Below are positions 43,008 through 52,362 of a stretch of DNA of 64,000 bases, piece after piece. The notes under the pieces were generated by a model. It was given only the letters and a program-made list of their open reading frames with translations, searched no databases and was not told the DNA's origin. Origin of the DNA: Bin87 sp965261195 (lineage in GTDB: Bacteria > Chloroflexota > Dehalococcoidia > Lucifugimonadales > UBA3495); the NCBI GenBank assembly GCA_965261195.1, contig OZ253455.1, forward strand, positions 3,100,001-3,164,000. The letters are read 5' to 3'. A program made the translations under genes and the position numbers. Position 1 is the stretch's first letter. Each line of letters opens with the position of its first letter.

Positions 43008-44459
43008 GTAACTGTTCAGGGTTGAGGGGAAGTGAGTAATTGTCGGCAGGCGGTGAGGGGGTTCAAGCCCTGGGCCCGCCAGGTGCCGAAGATTGACGCC
43101 AGCGTCATCTTGGTTGCAGTGCCCTGGTTTGAGCGCGTGCCACCACTGATCTTCCGGCTGATCACCACCGGGCGCAGGCTGCGCTCGGCGGCGTTATTGT
43201 CCGGCGGCGCTGCCGGTTCAGCCACGAAGACGAAGAGCTCTTTGACGTGGCGTTCAATGCGTCGGCATAGCTTGGCCTGGGTTGCCGATGGGTCGTCGAG
43301 GAATGGCTGGCAGATGGCGAGCAGCCGTTGTTCCAGGGCCAGCTGGGTCGCCCGCCGTCGCAGCAGCGACGGGTGCGTGAAGGCCTTGGCCTGGACATAG
43401 AGACGGTGTACGGCGTCGGCCCACTGTGCCAGTGGCGCGTCATCAGGGTAGAGAGTGCGCCGGTCGTGGATGTCCCGCAGCAGGTGAGCCCAGCAGCGTT
43501 GTTTGGGACCGTCGTAGTGGTGGTAGGCGGCGTAGAAATCGCTGACCAGCACTCCGGAGAACTCCTCGCCCAGGACTTCATCCACCACCGCCTTGCCCCG
43601 ACCCCGCCGCAGGAAGTACCGCTCGGTGGGAGTGCTGAAGGTCCACACGTAGCCGTTGTTGCCGTTCTCCCGCCAACCGGTCTCATCGGCATGCACCACC
43701 GGACTGCCTCGGATCCGTTCCAGTATGCCGGCCAGCTTGCGCTGCCCTTTGCCCGCCACTTTTCGGGTGGCGTCCACGATGGCGCCCGTGCTGAGGCGCA
43801 GCCCATGCACGGCGCCCAGGTACCACCGGATGGTGCGGAAGGGCAGCCGGGCCTCTTCCCTAAGCGCGGCAATCAGACTCATTACGTTGATCCCCAGACG
43901 CTGCCGCCCCAGCGCCACGCCGTCCAGTTGCGCCGGTGGCACACAGCGGCGTCGGCAGCCCGGGCAGATGCGGGCGATGTAAGCGTGCTCGGTAATCTGC
44001 ACCGGAACTTGGGGCAAGTCAATGACTTCCCGAGTGCGCTGGGTCCAGCCGTCGGCCAGCTGAGTTCCGCAGTCGGGGCACTGTTCCAACGCGTGCTCCA
44101 CTCGCTGGGTCGGCGTCATGCGGGTGCGGGCGAACCCGTGGGGACGGCGCTGGCGTGGCCCTTTGGGCTGAGCCGGTTTCCGCTCGGCTTTGGGCTGCAG
44201 ACCGGGCATCCGACCCGAGCCGCTTGGCTGGGCCGGCCCCTCCAATTGGCCAATCCGTTTCTCCAACCGCTCGATGATCGCCTGTTGCCGGACGATGATG
44301 GCTTGCTGCCGGACAATGCTGGCAATCAGGGCATCCCGGTCGGCAGTATTGAGGTCAATTTCCGTATCCATATCCACTATATGACACAACCACCACCGGC
44401 AGCGCAAGGCTCCCAGAACCCCTATCGGCCAATCCACCTCACCAACTCTGAACAGTTAC
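43008..44459 (-). mobile_element. IS66-family element, copy 2 (1452 bp)
   Basis: GTAACTGTTCAG...TTGAGGGG at 43008 and its inverted copy ending at 44459 bound the element. It is 13 bases from copy 1, in the same orientation, and its right flank is CCCTTCGT. Confidence 0.9.
43016..44371 (-). CDS. IS66-family transposase, intact
   Basis: The protein of 451 residues has the full IS66 (TnpC) layout: N-terminal coiled coil (ASIVRQQAIIVRQQAIIERLEKRIGQLEG), a basic linker, the zinc-binding domain CPDCG...CPGCRRRC (about residues 90-135), and the catalytic domain with VVHADETGWRENGNNGYVW (first Asp, about residue 225), LVSDFYAAYHHYDGPKQRCW (second Asp, about residue 285) and PPDNNAAERSLRPVVISRK (Glu, about residue 405). 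IS66 elements often also carry tnpA and tnpB; these are absent, as in the ISBst12-like group. The start at 44371 matches the N-terminus of copy 1. Confidence 0.92.
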   Translation of the reverse strand: MDTEIDLNTADRDALIASIVRQQAIIVRQQAIIERLEKRIGQLEGPAQPSGSGRMPGLQPKAERKPAQPKGPRQRRPHGFARTRMTPTQRVEHALEQCPDCGTQLADGWTQRTREVIDLPQVPVQITEHAYIARICPGCRRRCVPPAQLDGVALGRQRLGINVMSLIAALREEARLPFRTIRWYLGAVHGLRLSTGAIVDATRKVAGKGQRKLAGILERIRGSPVVHADETGWRENGNNGYVWTFSTPTERYFLRRGRGKAVVDEVLGEEFSGVLVSDFYAAYHHYDGPKQRCWAHLLRDIHDRRTLYPDDAPLAQWADAVHRLYVQAKAFTHPSLLRRRATQLALEQRLLAICQPFLDDPSATQAKLCRRIERHVKELFVFVAEPAAPPDNNAAERSLRPVVISRKISGGTRSNQGTATKMTLASIFGTWRAQGLNPLTACRQLLTSPQP

Positions 44460-44467
44460 CCCTTCGT

Positions 44468-44581
44468 GTAACTGTTCACGTTTGAGGGGACGGCAACGGT
44501 TTGCTTTGGACATTCCGTGCTTGGCTGCCCCTCCACAATAGGCCGAATAGTCGGCAGATCCCCGCAACTCTGAACAGTTAC
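44468..44581. mobile_element. IS66-type MITE, 114 bp, second copy
   Basis: The ends GTAACTGTTCA...GAACAGTTAC are those of IS66. CCCTTCGT flanks both sides (44460-44467 and 44582-44589). Its inverted sequence aligns over the whole length with the MITE at 4156-4268, including the interior CCAAG.ACGGAAT and CCGTCCCCTCAAACG. Confidence 0.88.
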
Positions 44582-44589
44582 CCCTTCGT

Positions 44590-44795
44590 GTATTGCTTGA
44601 CAGGGGACCCATTATTGGTGTATTATTAAGTGTGTCACTTTTCGAGTGCCAATATACGAAACTCTGTGAAACGTCAAGGAACCAAAAATACGCCAATTCC
44701 CGAATGAAATCGATAAGATGTGTTGCTCATTGGCCCGATATGGGCAACCGTGAAACCCTGATGTGGCGTCCTTCATCGGCTCCATTGCTTTCAAC
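44590..44795. other. Former leader of the integrase gene and IS66 target region
   Basis: The 200 bases hold no gene. On the minus strand, TTGACG and TATATT (about 44675-44646) and TAATAAT (about 44625) could be promoter parts of the integrase, which was separated from its leader by the IS66 block. Confidence 0.4.
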
Positions 44796-44825
44796 AATCC
44801 CCGCCTTGTGCGGGGATTTGCTTTT
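44796..44825 (+). terminator. Intrinsic terminator
   Basis: AATCCCCGC and GCGGGGATT form a perfect 9 bp stem around CTTGT, followed by TGCTTTT on the plus strand. It lies at the 3' end of the minus-strand IS-split gene at 44825-46370 and may work in both directions. Confidence 0.7.
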
Positions 44826-45153
44826 CAGACGGTGCGAAAACGGCGAGTTGCCAGCTTTTCGCGGACACGGTCTGCCACTTTATCCAAATATCCGTCCGAC
44901 CAAGATGACCATCGATTGAAAGCGGGTGGCGCCAAGCTCGGGATGGGGATAACTAGATGCTGCTCCGTTTGGACATCGAGAATCTCATTGGTAGAGTGAG
45001 GGACTTTCAACCGATCAATCTTGAGAATGCGAGCAATATGCTGCACGGAGCCCACACCATGAACAATGAGGACGGTCGGGGCGATTTCAGCGAGCAGGTA
45101 ACGGAAAATCTCTTCCCCCTTTCTGGCGCCGCCGGCATTAGCCCGTTTTCTTA

Positions 45154-46015
45154 GAGCCTGTTTACAATCTTTTTAGGATTAGCACCGTGAAGGCAAGCAC
45201 CACCATTTGCAGGCTGGTATTGAGCTTTCTTTCGCAGTTCTTCCAGAGTCGGCGGCACTTTTCCAGCCAGGCGAAAGACCGCTCCACCACCCATCGCTTT
45301 GGAAGCACCACGAAGGTGTGCAGTTCGTTGCGTTTCACCACTTCCACCGCGGCTCCCAACAGGCCTTGCACCGCAGTGGCAAAGGGCTTTCCGGTGTAAC
45401 CCCCGTCCACCAGCACGTTCTGCACTTGACTGAGGCCGTCTCGGCGCCGGTCAAACATCGCCAAAGCCCCGGCCCGGTCGGTGACGTTGGCGGTAGTCAC
45501 GTGTATCGCATGGGGCAATCCTTGCGTGTCCACCGCGATATGACGCTTGATTCCCGACACCTTCTTGCCTGCGTCATAGCCCTTGTGCCCAGCGGTGTCC
45601 GTGTTCTTGACGCTCTGGGAGTCCACGATACAGAAGCTGGTCTGCTCTTTCCGTCCATTGCTTTGTCGGGCCGCGCCAACCGATTTTTTTTAGGACTTGC
45701 TCCAGAATGGAATCCTGACCCGGGCCAGGCCGCTCGCTCCATTGCCGGAAATACTTGTAGCAAGTACGCCAATTGGGGAAGTCCGCGGGCAGCATTCGCC
45801 ACTGGCACCCGCTTTTCAAGAGGTACAGCACGCCGCAGAAAACGTCATACAAGTCCACGGTGCGGGGCTTGGTCCGGCGTCGGGCCGACTCCAACGTCGG
45901 CAGAATCCGGGCGAATTGCTCCCGGCTGATGTCGCTGGGATAGGAATGAGACATGATTACCCCTCCCCTGATAATAGTCTCAGCTTAACCTATTTCAGAG
46001 ATCGTAGACAGGTTC
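45154..46015 (-). mobile_element. IS5-family element, copy A2 (862 bp, TTA target duplication)
   Basis: Same length and ends as 22016-22877, flanked by TTA at 45151-45153 and 46016-46018. It is inserted in a gene that can be rebuilt exactly. Confidence 0.93.
45162..45954 (-). CDS. IS5-family transposase, two frames joined at A8
   Basis: Frame one (45954-45574) and frame two (to 45162) are nearly the same as in copy A1, with HIAVDTQGLPHAI intact where copy A1 has TPRLPHAI. The A8 run at the junction (plus strand about 45684-45691) is conserved. Both halves of the catalytic core are complete, so this copy is the better candidate for an active element. Confidence 0.85.
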
Positions 46016-46568
46016 TTAGATCAGCGCCGATGAGAGTGGAATAGCAGACTACGTCCGTTTCCAGGATGTTGTGAATGTTTCGTTGGTTCAGGCGAGCCGC
46101 CAAATCATCAACGTTCCGCCGTGCCGGAGACGGCTTGCCTATGGTAACCGCATCGTAGAGACTGCGGCAACTCTCGCCATTTCGATTGAAAAGGGCATCC
46201 AAGTGCCTCCAGTGTAGTATTGCTATGTCGGAATACGGGTTCCGTTGATTCCTGCCGACGATGAACACGTCCGTTGCTAGCGGATTCCGCATCCTGGTCA
46301 TCCAGGGGCGTGGGAGTTGACCGTTGATGGGCGCGGTCAATTCCCGGATCTTTTCCTCAAACTTGTCCATGATGATGACCCTCCAGGGGTGGATTTAGCG
46401 CCACCGTTCCAGCAGTGCCTTCATGTCCTTCATGCTCAATATGCAGCTTTGCCCGGGCGTGGGCGTCGAGATTGGCGCCCCACGGGGTACGTCAGCAAGT
46501 ATTTCAGGATTGACAGGCTTGGTGGCCGGGCTAGAATGACCCGTACCCGAAGTGCAGGGAGGTTGTTG

Positions 46569-47873
46569 ATGGCAGATACCTACTCCGAAGAGGAACTGCT
46601 GGACCTGGCGCGGAAGTACAGCTTCCGCAGTCGGATGGACCGGAGCATCGTAACCGGCCCCATTTTCGTTTGGGGTCGCGGTTCAGTGGTCCGCGACATC
46701 AACGGCAAGGAGTACCTGGATTTCAATTCCGGCCAGATGTGCGCCGCATTAGGCCATAACCATCCGCGGATCGTACAGGCCCTCCAGGAAAGCTGCGAAT
46801 CACTCATTCACAGTCACATGACGATGTTCAACGATCGTGAGATTATCCTCGCCAGCCGACTGGCGGAGATTACGCCTCCCGGCCTGAACCGCAGTATGTT
46901 CCTCACCTCGGGCAGCGATTCCAACGAAGCTGCGATGGCAATTGCCAAACGCTACACCGGCGGCTACGAAATAGCCAGCCCGGTGGTCAGTTTCCACGGC
47001 ATGAGCGATGCCACCCGGGCCGTTACCTTTTCCGGATGGCATCAGGGCTACGGCCCTTATGCGCCCGGCAACTACCCCATCATCGCCCCTTACCGGTACC
47101 GGTGCGCTTTCTGCCAGAATCAACCGGCGTGCGACTACGCCTGCCTGGACACCAGCTTTGATTTGCTGGACGCGCAGGCCGACGGTCGTATGGCTGCCGT
47201 TATTACCGAGCCGCTATTCAGCGCCGGCGGCGTGATCGAACCGCCTCCCGGTTGGCTACGGGAGTTGAAACTACGCTGTGAGCGGCGCGGAATGCTCCTG
47301 ATTCTCGACGAAGCGCAGACCGGATTGGCCAAATTGGGCTCAATGTGGGCTTTCGAGCAGGAAGGCGTCGTGCCCGACATTTTCACCATCTCAAAGCACT
47401 TCGGCGGTGGTATTGCCATCAGCGCCACCATCACCACCGATGAAATTGAGGAGCAGGCCGTGGCAACCGGCCTGGTCGTGGCGCACTCCCACTCCAACGA
47501 CCCAATGACCTGCAACGCTGCCATCGCCAGCCTGGACATAATTCTCGAAGAAAGTTTGGTTGACGTTGCCGACCGGATTGGGAAATATTGGCAGGGGCAC
47601 TTGCTTCAATTGAAGGAGCGGCACGAACTGGTGGGCGATGTTCGCGGTCGAGGGCTGCTCCAGGGGATTGAGTTCGTTACCGACCGGGCAAGCAAGAATC
47701 CTGCTTATGAGCAGGGCCAACAGATTGGGCGATTGTGCCTGGAGAACGGTCTGATCGTAAGCGTCCGTCGGCGTGGTTCGACGCTGCGGTTTGTGCCGCC
47801 GTTCACCACGACGGAAGCCCAAATGGACCTTGCCGCAGACATACTGGACCACGCCATAGCGTCCGTTTCGTGA
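46569..47873 (+). CDS. Class III aminotransferase (PLP-dependent)
   Basis: The protein of 434 residues begins at an ATG with GGGAGG upstream; the frame is open to 46317 but without a ribosome site. Class III features are FNSGQMCAALGHNHPRIVQAL, SGSDSNEAAMAIAKRYTGG (phosphate contacts), ILDEAQTGLAKLGSMWAFE with the Asp that contacts the pyridine N, and TISKHFGGGIAIS with the PLP Lys (about residue 276). A Cys-containing insert (YRCAFCQNQPACDYACLD) is typical of the dialkylglycine decarboxylase-like branch. It transfers amino groups or decarboxylates an amino acid; the substrate is unknown. The next gene is 115 bases downstream. Confidence 0.92.
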   Translation: MADTYSEEELLDLARKYSFRSRMDRSIVTGPIFVWGRGSVVRDINGKEYLDFNSGQMCAALGHNHPRIVQALQESCESLIHSHMTMFNDREIILASRLAEITPPGLNRSMFLTSGSDSNEAAMAIAKRYTGGYEIASPVVSFHGMSDATRAVTFSGWHQGYGPYAPGNYPIIAPYRYRCAFCQNQPACDYACLDTSFDLLDAQADGRMAAVITEPLFSAGGVIEPPPGWLRELKLRCERRGMLLILDEAQTGLAKLGSMWAFEQEGVVPDIFTISKHFGGGIAISATITTDEIEEQAVATGLVVAHSHSNDPMTCNAAIASLDIILEESLVDVADRIGKYWQGHLLQLKERHELVGDVRGRGLLQGIEFVTDRASKNPAYEQGQQIGRLCLENGLIVSVRRRGSTLRFVPPFTTTEAQMDLAADILDHAIASVS

Positions 47874-47988
47874 CGGAATAGGTCCGACGGACGGCGATCC
47901 CATTTCTCGATTGAAACCAACCCGGAAGACGGGACGCCGGAAGACGGGACAGTTGGCGATACACGACATACCGAAAGGGGGAAGAGTG

Positions 47989-48882
47989 ATGCCAGAGAAG
48001 CAACGTATGACCACCAGGCTCAAGGAGTTGTTTGAGCGTCCGGAGATTTTTGTTCTGGCCGGCGGGATGAACGCCATGGGCGCAAAGATGGCCGAGGCGC
48101 TGGGGTTCGAGGCCTTTTATATGTCCGGGGGAAATACTTCGGCCCAACTCTTGGGTTGGACCGAGGGCGGCACCAGTATGCGAGACATGGTGGACAATGC
48201 CCGGCGCATCGTCAACACGGTGGACATTCCGGCGTTCGTTGACATGGATACCGGCTACGGGGATGCCGTTATGGTTTACGAGACCGTGAAGGAATACATC
48301 CGGGCCGGGATAGCGGGAACTCACCTGGAGGACCAGACCTACCCTCCGAAGAGCGGTCCCCGCCGCCGGTGCGTTTCCATCGCAGAGATGGTGGGCAAGC
48401 TGAGGGCCGCCATGGACGCCAAGATGGAGCTGGACCCGGACTTCGTAATTGTGGCCCGATGCGATTACGCCGGCGTCCCGGGGGCGACCTTCGAGGACGT
48501 GATGGAACGCTGCCTGGCCTACAAGAGCCAGACCAACGTGGACGTAGTCTGCCCCGCCGTAGCGTCCTGGGAGGACAACCAGGACGCCATCCGGCGGATT
48601 CCCGGTCCGGTGCTGCCCCTGTTCACCCACGGGAGCCAGACCCATCCCACTTTGGAAGAGTTGCAGGAAGCAGGGGCCGCCGCGGCCTGGTATCCCGGCC
48701 TCACCACCATGGCGGGGCTGCAGGCGTCCTGGGACTTCCTCAGCGATTTCCAGGAACGCGGCACCGGCGCCATCGACGATTTCCTGGCGACGGCTGCCCA
48801 AAGCAGGTGGGGCGTGGCCAGCAACGGAGGTATCCTGGGGGCGCAGCGCATTCGGGAGCTGGAGGACAAGTACCTGCCATAA
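47989..48882 (+). CDS. Isocitrate lyase/PEP mutase-family enzyme
   Basis: The protein of 297 residues is a member of the ICL/PEPM superfamily: ALGFEAFYMSGGNTSA, IPAFVDMDTGYGD (about residues 80-92, metal-binding Asp residues), GIAGTHLEDQTYPPKSG (about residues 104-121, where methylisocitrate lyases have a KRCGH loop), and FVIVARCDYAGVPG. The KKCGH catalytic loop of true lyases is replaced by PPKSGPRRRC, so a carboxyphosphonoenolpyruvate mutase-like, oxaloacetase or lyase activity for another acid is possible. GGGGGAAGAG precedes the ATG. It probably forms an operon with the aminotransferase. Confidence 0.88.
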   Translation: MPEKQRMTTRLKELFERPEIFVLAGGMNAMGAKMAEALGFEAFYMSGGNTSAQLLGWTEGGTSMRDMVDNARRIVNTVDIPAFVDMDTGYGDAVMVYETVKEYIRAGIAGTHLEDQTYPPKSGPRRRCVSIAEMVGKLRAAMDAKMELDPDFVIVARCDYAGVPGATFEDVMERCLAYKSQTNVDVVCPAVASWEDNQDAIRRIPGPVLPLFTHGSQTHPTLEELQEAGAAAAWYPGLTTMAGLQASWDFLSDFQERGTGAIDDFLATAAQSRWGVASNGGILGAQRIRELEDKYLP

Positions 48883-49638
48883 GGGAGACCGAACCAAAAG
48901 CGTATGATCGCACGTGAGCATGGATACTGGTAACGACGGTCGCTGAAGTCGAACGTTGCTGGACCGAGGGAGGTATTGATGTCAGGGTCGTTGGGCGCCA
49001 ACCAAATCACCCGACTCCACGATCAATTTGTGGAGGATCTGAAGATCAAGGGTCACATCCAGTCCCCCGAGGTCGAAGCAGCCTTCAGAGCTGTCCCAAG
49101 GCGCCTTTTCTTGCCCGACGTTCCTTTGGAAAGGGTTTACAGTGACGAGGCAATCCTTACCAAGCGGTTAGATGGAAAGGTCGTCAGTTCGTCTTCGCAG
49201 CCGGCCATGATGACCATAATGCTGGAGCAATTGGGCCTGCAACCGGGGCACCGCGTATTGGAGATAGGCGCCGGTTCAGGCTATAACGCGGGTCTGATGG
49301 CGCACATAGTCGGCGGTTCGGGGCAGGTCACAACAATAGACATCGATGAAGACCTCGTCGAAGGCGCCCGCAATGGCTTGAGGGCGGCGGGCCTGGACGC
49401 CGTAACCGTGGTTTGCCAGGACGGTGGCTTCGGTTACCCCGACCACGCCCCTTACGACCGGATAATTCTGACGGTAGGAGCATGGGATATCGCCCCCGCC
49501 TGGAGGGAGCAGTTGAAATCGGGGGGACGGCTGCTCCTGCCGCTGGAAGTTGGTCGAAGCGTTCAGAAATCGATTGCCTTCGATAAAATAGGCGACCAAC
49601 TGGAGAGCGCATCGGTCAAGGATTGCGGGTTCATGCCC

Positions 49639-50817
49639 AGGGTCTTTCGGTTTTCTAAAAAAGCGGCTAATCTGTTGTCATGGAGACTAACGAATTAGCC
49701 CGCCGCCTGCCCGCCGCCTTGGGCGCCGTCCCCGACCCACGCTCGCCCCAGGGCAAGCGACATCCGTTGCCCGCCATCCTGACCTTGGCCGTCTGCGCCA
49801 TGCTCTCCGGCGCCCGCAGCCTTTACGCCATCTGCCAGTGGGGGCGCCAACAGGACCCGGACGCAGTGTCAGCCCTGGGCTTCACTCGACCCACGACCCC
49901 GGCGGTGAGCACGTTGCACGCCGTGTTCTGCCAGTTGGACACCGACGCCTTTGAGGCGGCGCTGGCCCAGTGGACCCGGCAGTGGCTGGCCGCCACTGGG
50001 GAAAGGGTGGCCATTGCGGTGGACGGCAAGGCGCTGCGCGGGATACACGGGGAGGAACTGCCCGGCGTACGGCTGGTGGCGGGTTATGCCCATGGCGTCG
50101 GCCTGGTAGCGGGGCAAAAGGGGGGTCGGGCCAGGTCAGGGGGAGCTGACGGCGGCCCGGGAGTTGACGGCAACGCTGCTGCCGGTGGCGGGCAATCTGG
50201 TGACCGGGGACGCGCTGTACTGCCAGCGGGATTATTGCCAGCAGATCAGGGACGCTGGGGGCGACTACCTGGTCATCGTGAAGCGGAACCAGCGGGAACT
50301 TTACGACGACATCGCGCTGGCCTTCGCCGCGCCGGTACGGGGCGGACAGTACCGGAAGGCGCGGACCCGGAACCGGCATGGCGACCGCTGGGAAATCCGT
50401 GAATTGTCAGCTACCGACGCGCTCAACGACTACCTGGACTGGCCCGACGTGGGGCAGGTGTGCCGCATCACGCGACGCGCCCTGGGCCGCGGCCAGACCG
50501 CCACTGAGTCGCGCTACGCCATCACCAGTCTGGACGGAAAGGTGGGGCCAAAGGCGATGCTCAGACATATACGGGGGCATTGGGAAATTGAGAACCGTCT
50601 GCACTACGTGCGGGATGTAACCCTGGGGGAAGACGCCAGTAGGGTACGGAAAGGGGCCGCGCCCCAGGTGATGGCGATAGTGCGCAACATCGTGGTGAGC
50701 GTGCTGCGTCATGCCGGGGAAAGCAACATCGCGGCGGCCTTGCGGCGCATCGGCTGGACCACAGGACAATCCCTGCGCATCCTCGGCCTAGACAACCCTT
50801 GAAAACCGAAAGACCCT
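49639..50817 (+). mobile_element. ISAs1-family element, 1179 bp
   Basis: AGGGTCTTTCGGTTTTC at the left is exactly inverted at the right (GAAAACCGAAAGACCCT). GGGTTCATGCCC is found on both sides (49627-49638 and 50818-50829), consistent with the 8-10 bp or slightly longer duplications of this group. Confidence 0.92.
49680..50802 (+). pseudogene. ISAs1-family transposase with one frameshift
   Basis: The first frame has LPAALGAVPDPRSPQGKRHPLPAILTLAVCAMLSGARSLYAI and VAIAVDGKALRGIHG (first Asp). At a G6 run (about 50120-50125) the frame is lost, and the second frame continues GELTAARELTATLLPVAGNLVTGDALYCQRDYCQQI (second Asp), VIVKRNQRELYDD, HWEIENRLHYVRDVTLGEDASRVRKG (Glu). All the motifs of ISAs1/H-repeat transposases are there; a single base change in the G run, or an assembly error, explains the break. 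Confidence 0.88.
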
Positions 50818-51623
50818 GGGTTCATGCCCCTCAGGGGCGATTTTGCCAAGCCGCTGGGCCACATCCAATTGGGCCCGGATTCGGGGATCAGTGCGTCCCT
50901 TGACGATCCCGGAACAGTGGATGGAGAGGTTGTTTATCGCCTGCTGTCAGGCCCGTCTGAATATGCGCCCACCGGGATATACGCAACTCCGGGTGAGGTC
51001 ATCTTTGGCGGACTGGCTCTCTGGCTCAGCTTACACGAGCCCAGCTTTTGCGTTCTATCCGCCGAAGGTCAGATGGCAGACCGCGGGATCGTGCCCGGTT
51101 TCATGGAAATTTCAGGAGAGTGGATGAGTTGTTGGACAAATGGACTGCTGGGGGATGATGGCCTTTGTGTCTTTGCCCGCCCTCCCGATCATTCTCCGTC
51201 GGAACAGCCGGGCGTTCCTCAAGCCTTCGAGCTGTTTGTACAAGGCTACGGATCATGGACTGAATATGCCGAGCGCCTGATCCAGCAGGTGCGACGTTGG
51301 GAAGCCGCCGGCCGCCCAGCCAACAACCGGATTCGCCTGAGGGCGTACCCCATCGACACGGATTATCGCCCGTCGGCTGGCGAAGTTGTGGTACGCAAAC
51401 GATGGACCCAACTCATCCTGGACTGGGGATAGGCAATGCAAAATGATCAGGGCTGGCCAGGAATGTTGGCCTGGGCCGCTTGCCGCAACGAATGCGAAGC
51501 GCCGTGGAAGTCGTGAAATGGCTACACAATGCGATACATAGCTCTCGGTTCGGCTGCATTTGCTATACTGTTCGGGTAGTCGCCTGCGTACAAGGTTGAC
51601 TGGAGAATACACTGGAGAATACG

Positions 51624-52229
51624 ATGACTACCCAAGAACCCAACCAGGCCGAACTTAACCAAATAATGGCCGAGACGTTCACCGCCATCAACGGACGGTT
51701 GGAGGCGATGGCAGATGATATTGGGGATATACAGTCCCGGCAGGTAACGATTGTTGGCGACATCGAGGCTATGAAACGCCGTCAAGCCACCATGTCAGAT
51801 GACATTGGCCAAGTGAAAGGTGGTTATGCTCAAGCACGAGTGGCCCGAGAAGCCGGTGTAATCGCCCTCGATATGGGTCTGGGTTACGTCCGTAACGTAG
51901 AAAAACTGGAATTGGCGCTGTGGGCTCAGCAACACTCTAATTCTGGGATCGAAGCAGCGGACCTCAAAAGTTTTCGTGCGGCAGACCTGATCGTGCAGGC
52001 AACCGACGGTTCGGGCATCATTTACATTGCGGTGGAAGTGTCGTTTACCGCCGACCAGCGTGACACTGATCGTGCCCTGCGGAACGCAGATTTTTTGGAG
52101 AGGTTCACCGGACATCGCGCCAGAGCCGCTATCGCAAGCGTCAGAAATGATGCCCACGTCACTGAGCAGGTTGCAAAAGGTCTGGTTCACTGGTACAGCA
52201 TTGACCAGCACTCCCTAAACTCTGATTAG
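51624..52229 (+). CDS. Coiled-coil protein with a possible PD-(D/E)XK-like C-terminus
   Basis: The protein of 201 residues starts at an ATG preceded by GGAGAATACG. The first 80 residues are a heptad-rich coiled coil (FTAINGRLEAMADDIGDIQSRQVTIVGDIEAMKRRQATMSDDI). The C-terminal part has ADLIVQATDGSGIIYIAVEVSFTADQRDTDRALRNADFLERFTG and RAAIASVR, an order of strands and an E.S pattern like restriction-endonuclease-fold proteins that occur as hypothetical proteins in Cyanobacteria and Chloroflexota. Activity is not established. It stands alone between the split methyltransferase and the MFS gene. Confidence 0.7.
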   Translation: MTTQEPNQAELNQIMAETFTAINGRLEAMADDIGDIQSRQVTIVGDIEAMKRRQATMSDDIGQVKGGYAQARVAREAGVIALDMGLGYVRNVEKLELALWAQQHSNSGIEAADLKSFRAADLIVQATDGSGIIYIAVEVSFTADQRDTDRALRNADFLERFTGHRARAAIASVRNDAHVTEQVAKGLVHWYSIDQHSLNSD

Positions 52230-52362
52230 TGGAAATCATCCATAACGGCGGCGTGGCCCGAACGACTCCAACGTCCCTTATGTAAGGCCGCTTGGCGTTT
52301 AGGAATCGTCTTCAAACGGCTTCTTGTCCCAGGAACGGCGGTCTGATATAAGAACAGGACTT

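Larger units (their letters stand above)
44825..46370 (-). pseudogene. Hypothetical (possibly uracil-DNA glycosylase-like) gene split by an IS5 copy
   Basis: The N-terminal part (46370-46016) reads MDKFEEKIRELTAPINGQLP, DVFIVGRNQRNPYSDIA, and NIHNILETDVVCYSTLIGADL. The C-terminal part (45150-44825) reads RKRANAGGARKGEEIFRYLL, LIVHGVGSVQHIARIL, VIPIPSLAPPAFNRWSSW. If the IS (45154-46015) and one TTA are removed, the two join in frame to 226 residues with no stop. The pattern with ETDVVCYST, PTVLIVHG and IPSLAPP recalls uracil-DNA glycosylase-like proteins, but key motifs are not certain, so the function is open. It is inactivated by a clean insertion. Confidence 0.8.
48979..51432 (+). pseudogene. 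PCMT/FxLD-type methyltransferase gene split by an ISAs1 element
   Basis: The first part (48979-49638) is a protein-isoaspartate methyltransferase-like domain: FVEDLKIKGHIQSPEVEAAF, VVSSSSQPAMMTIMLEQLGL and the SAM motif VLEIGAGSGYNAGLMA (about residues 93-108), ILTVGAWDIAP. The second part (50830-51432) gives a C-terminal domain ending YRPSAGEVVVRKRWTQLILDW. Removing the IS (49639-50817) and one copy of the 12-base duplication joins CGFMP to LRGDFAKPLGHI in frame, to 420 residues. The layout and the CGFMPLRG junction resemble the methyltransferases of the FxLD type of lanthipeptide-like systems; that is an inference. No precursor peptide is seen. The start has GGGAGG. Confidence 0.85.

Noticed and set aside
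48883..48978. RiPP precursor peptide before the FxLD-like methyltransferase
   Set aside because: Only frames of 8-9 codons exist in this gap; none has a leader-core layout.
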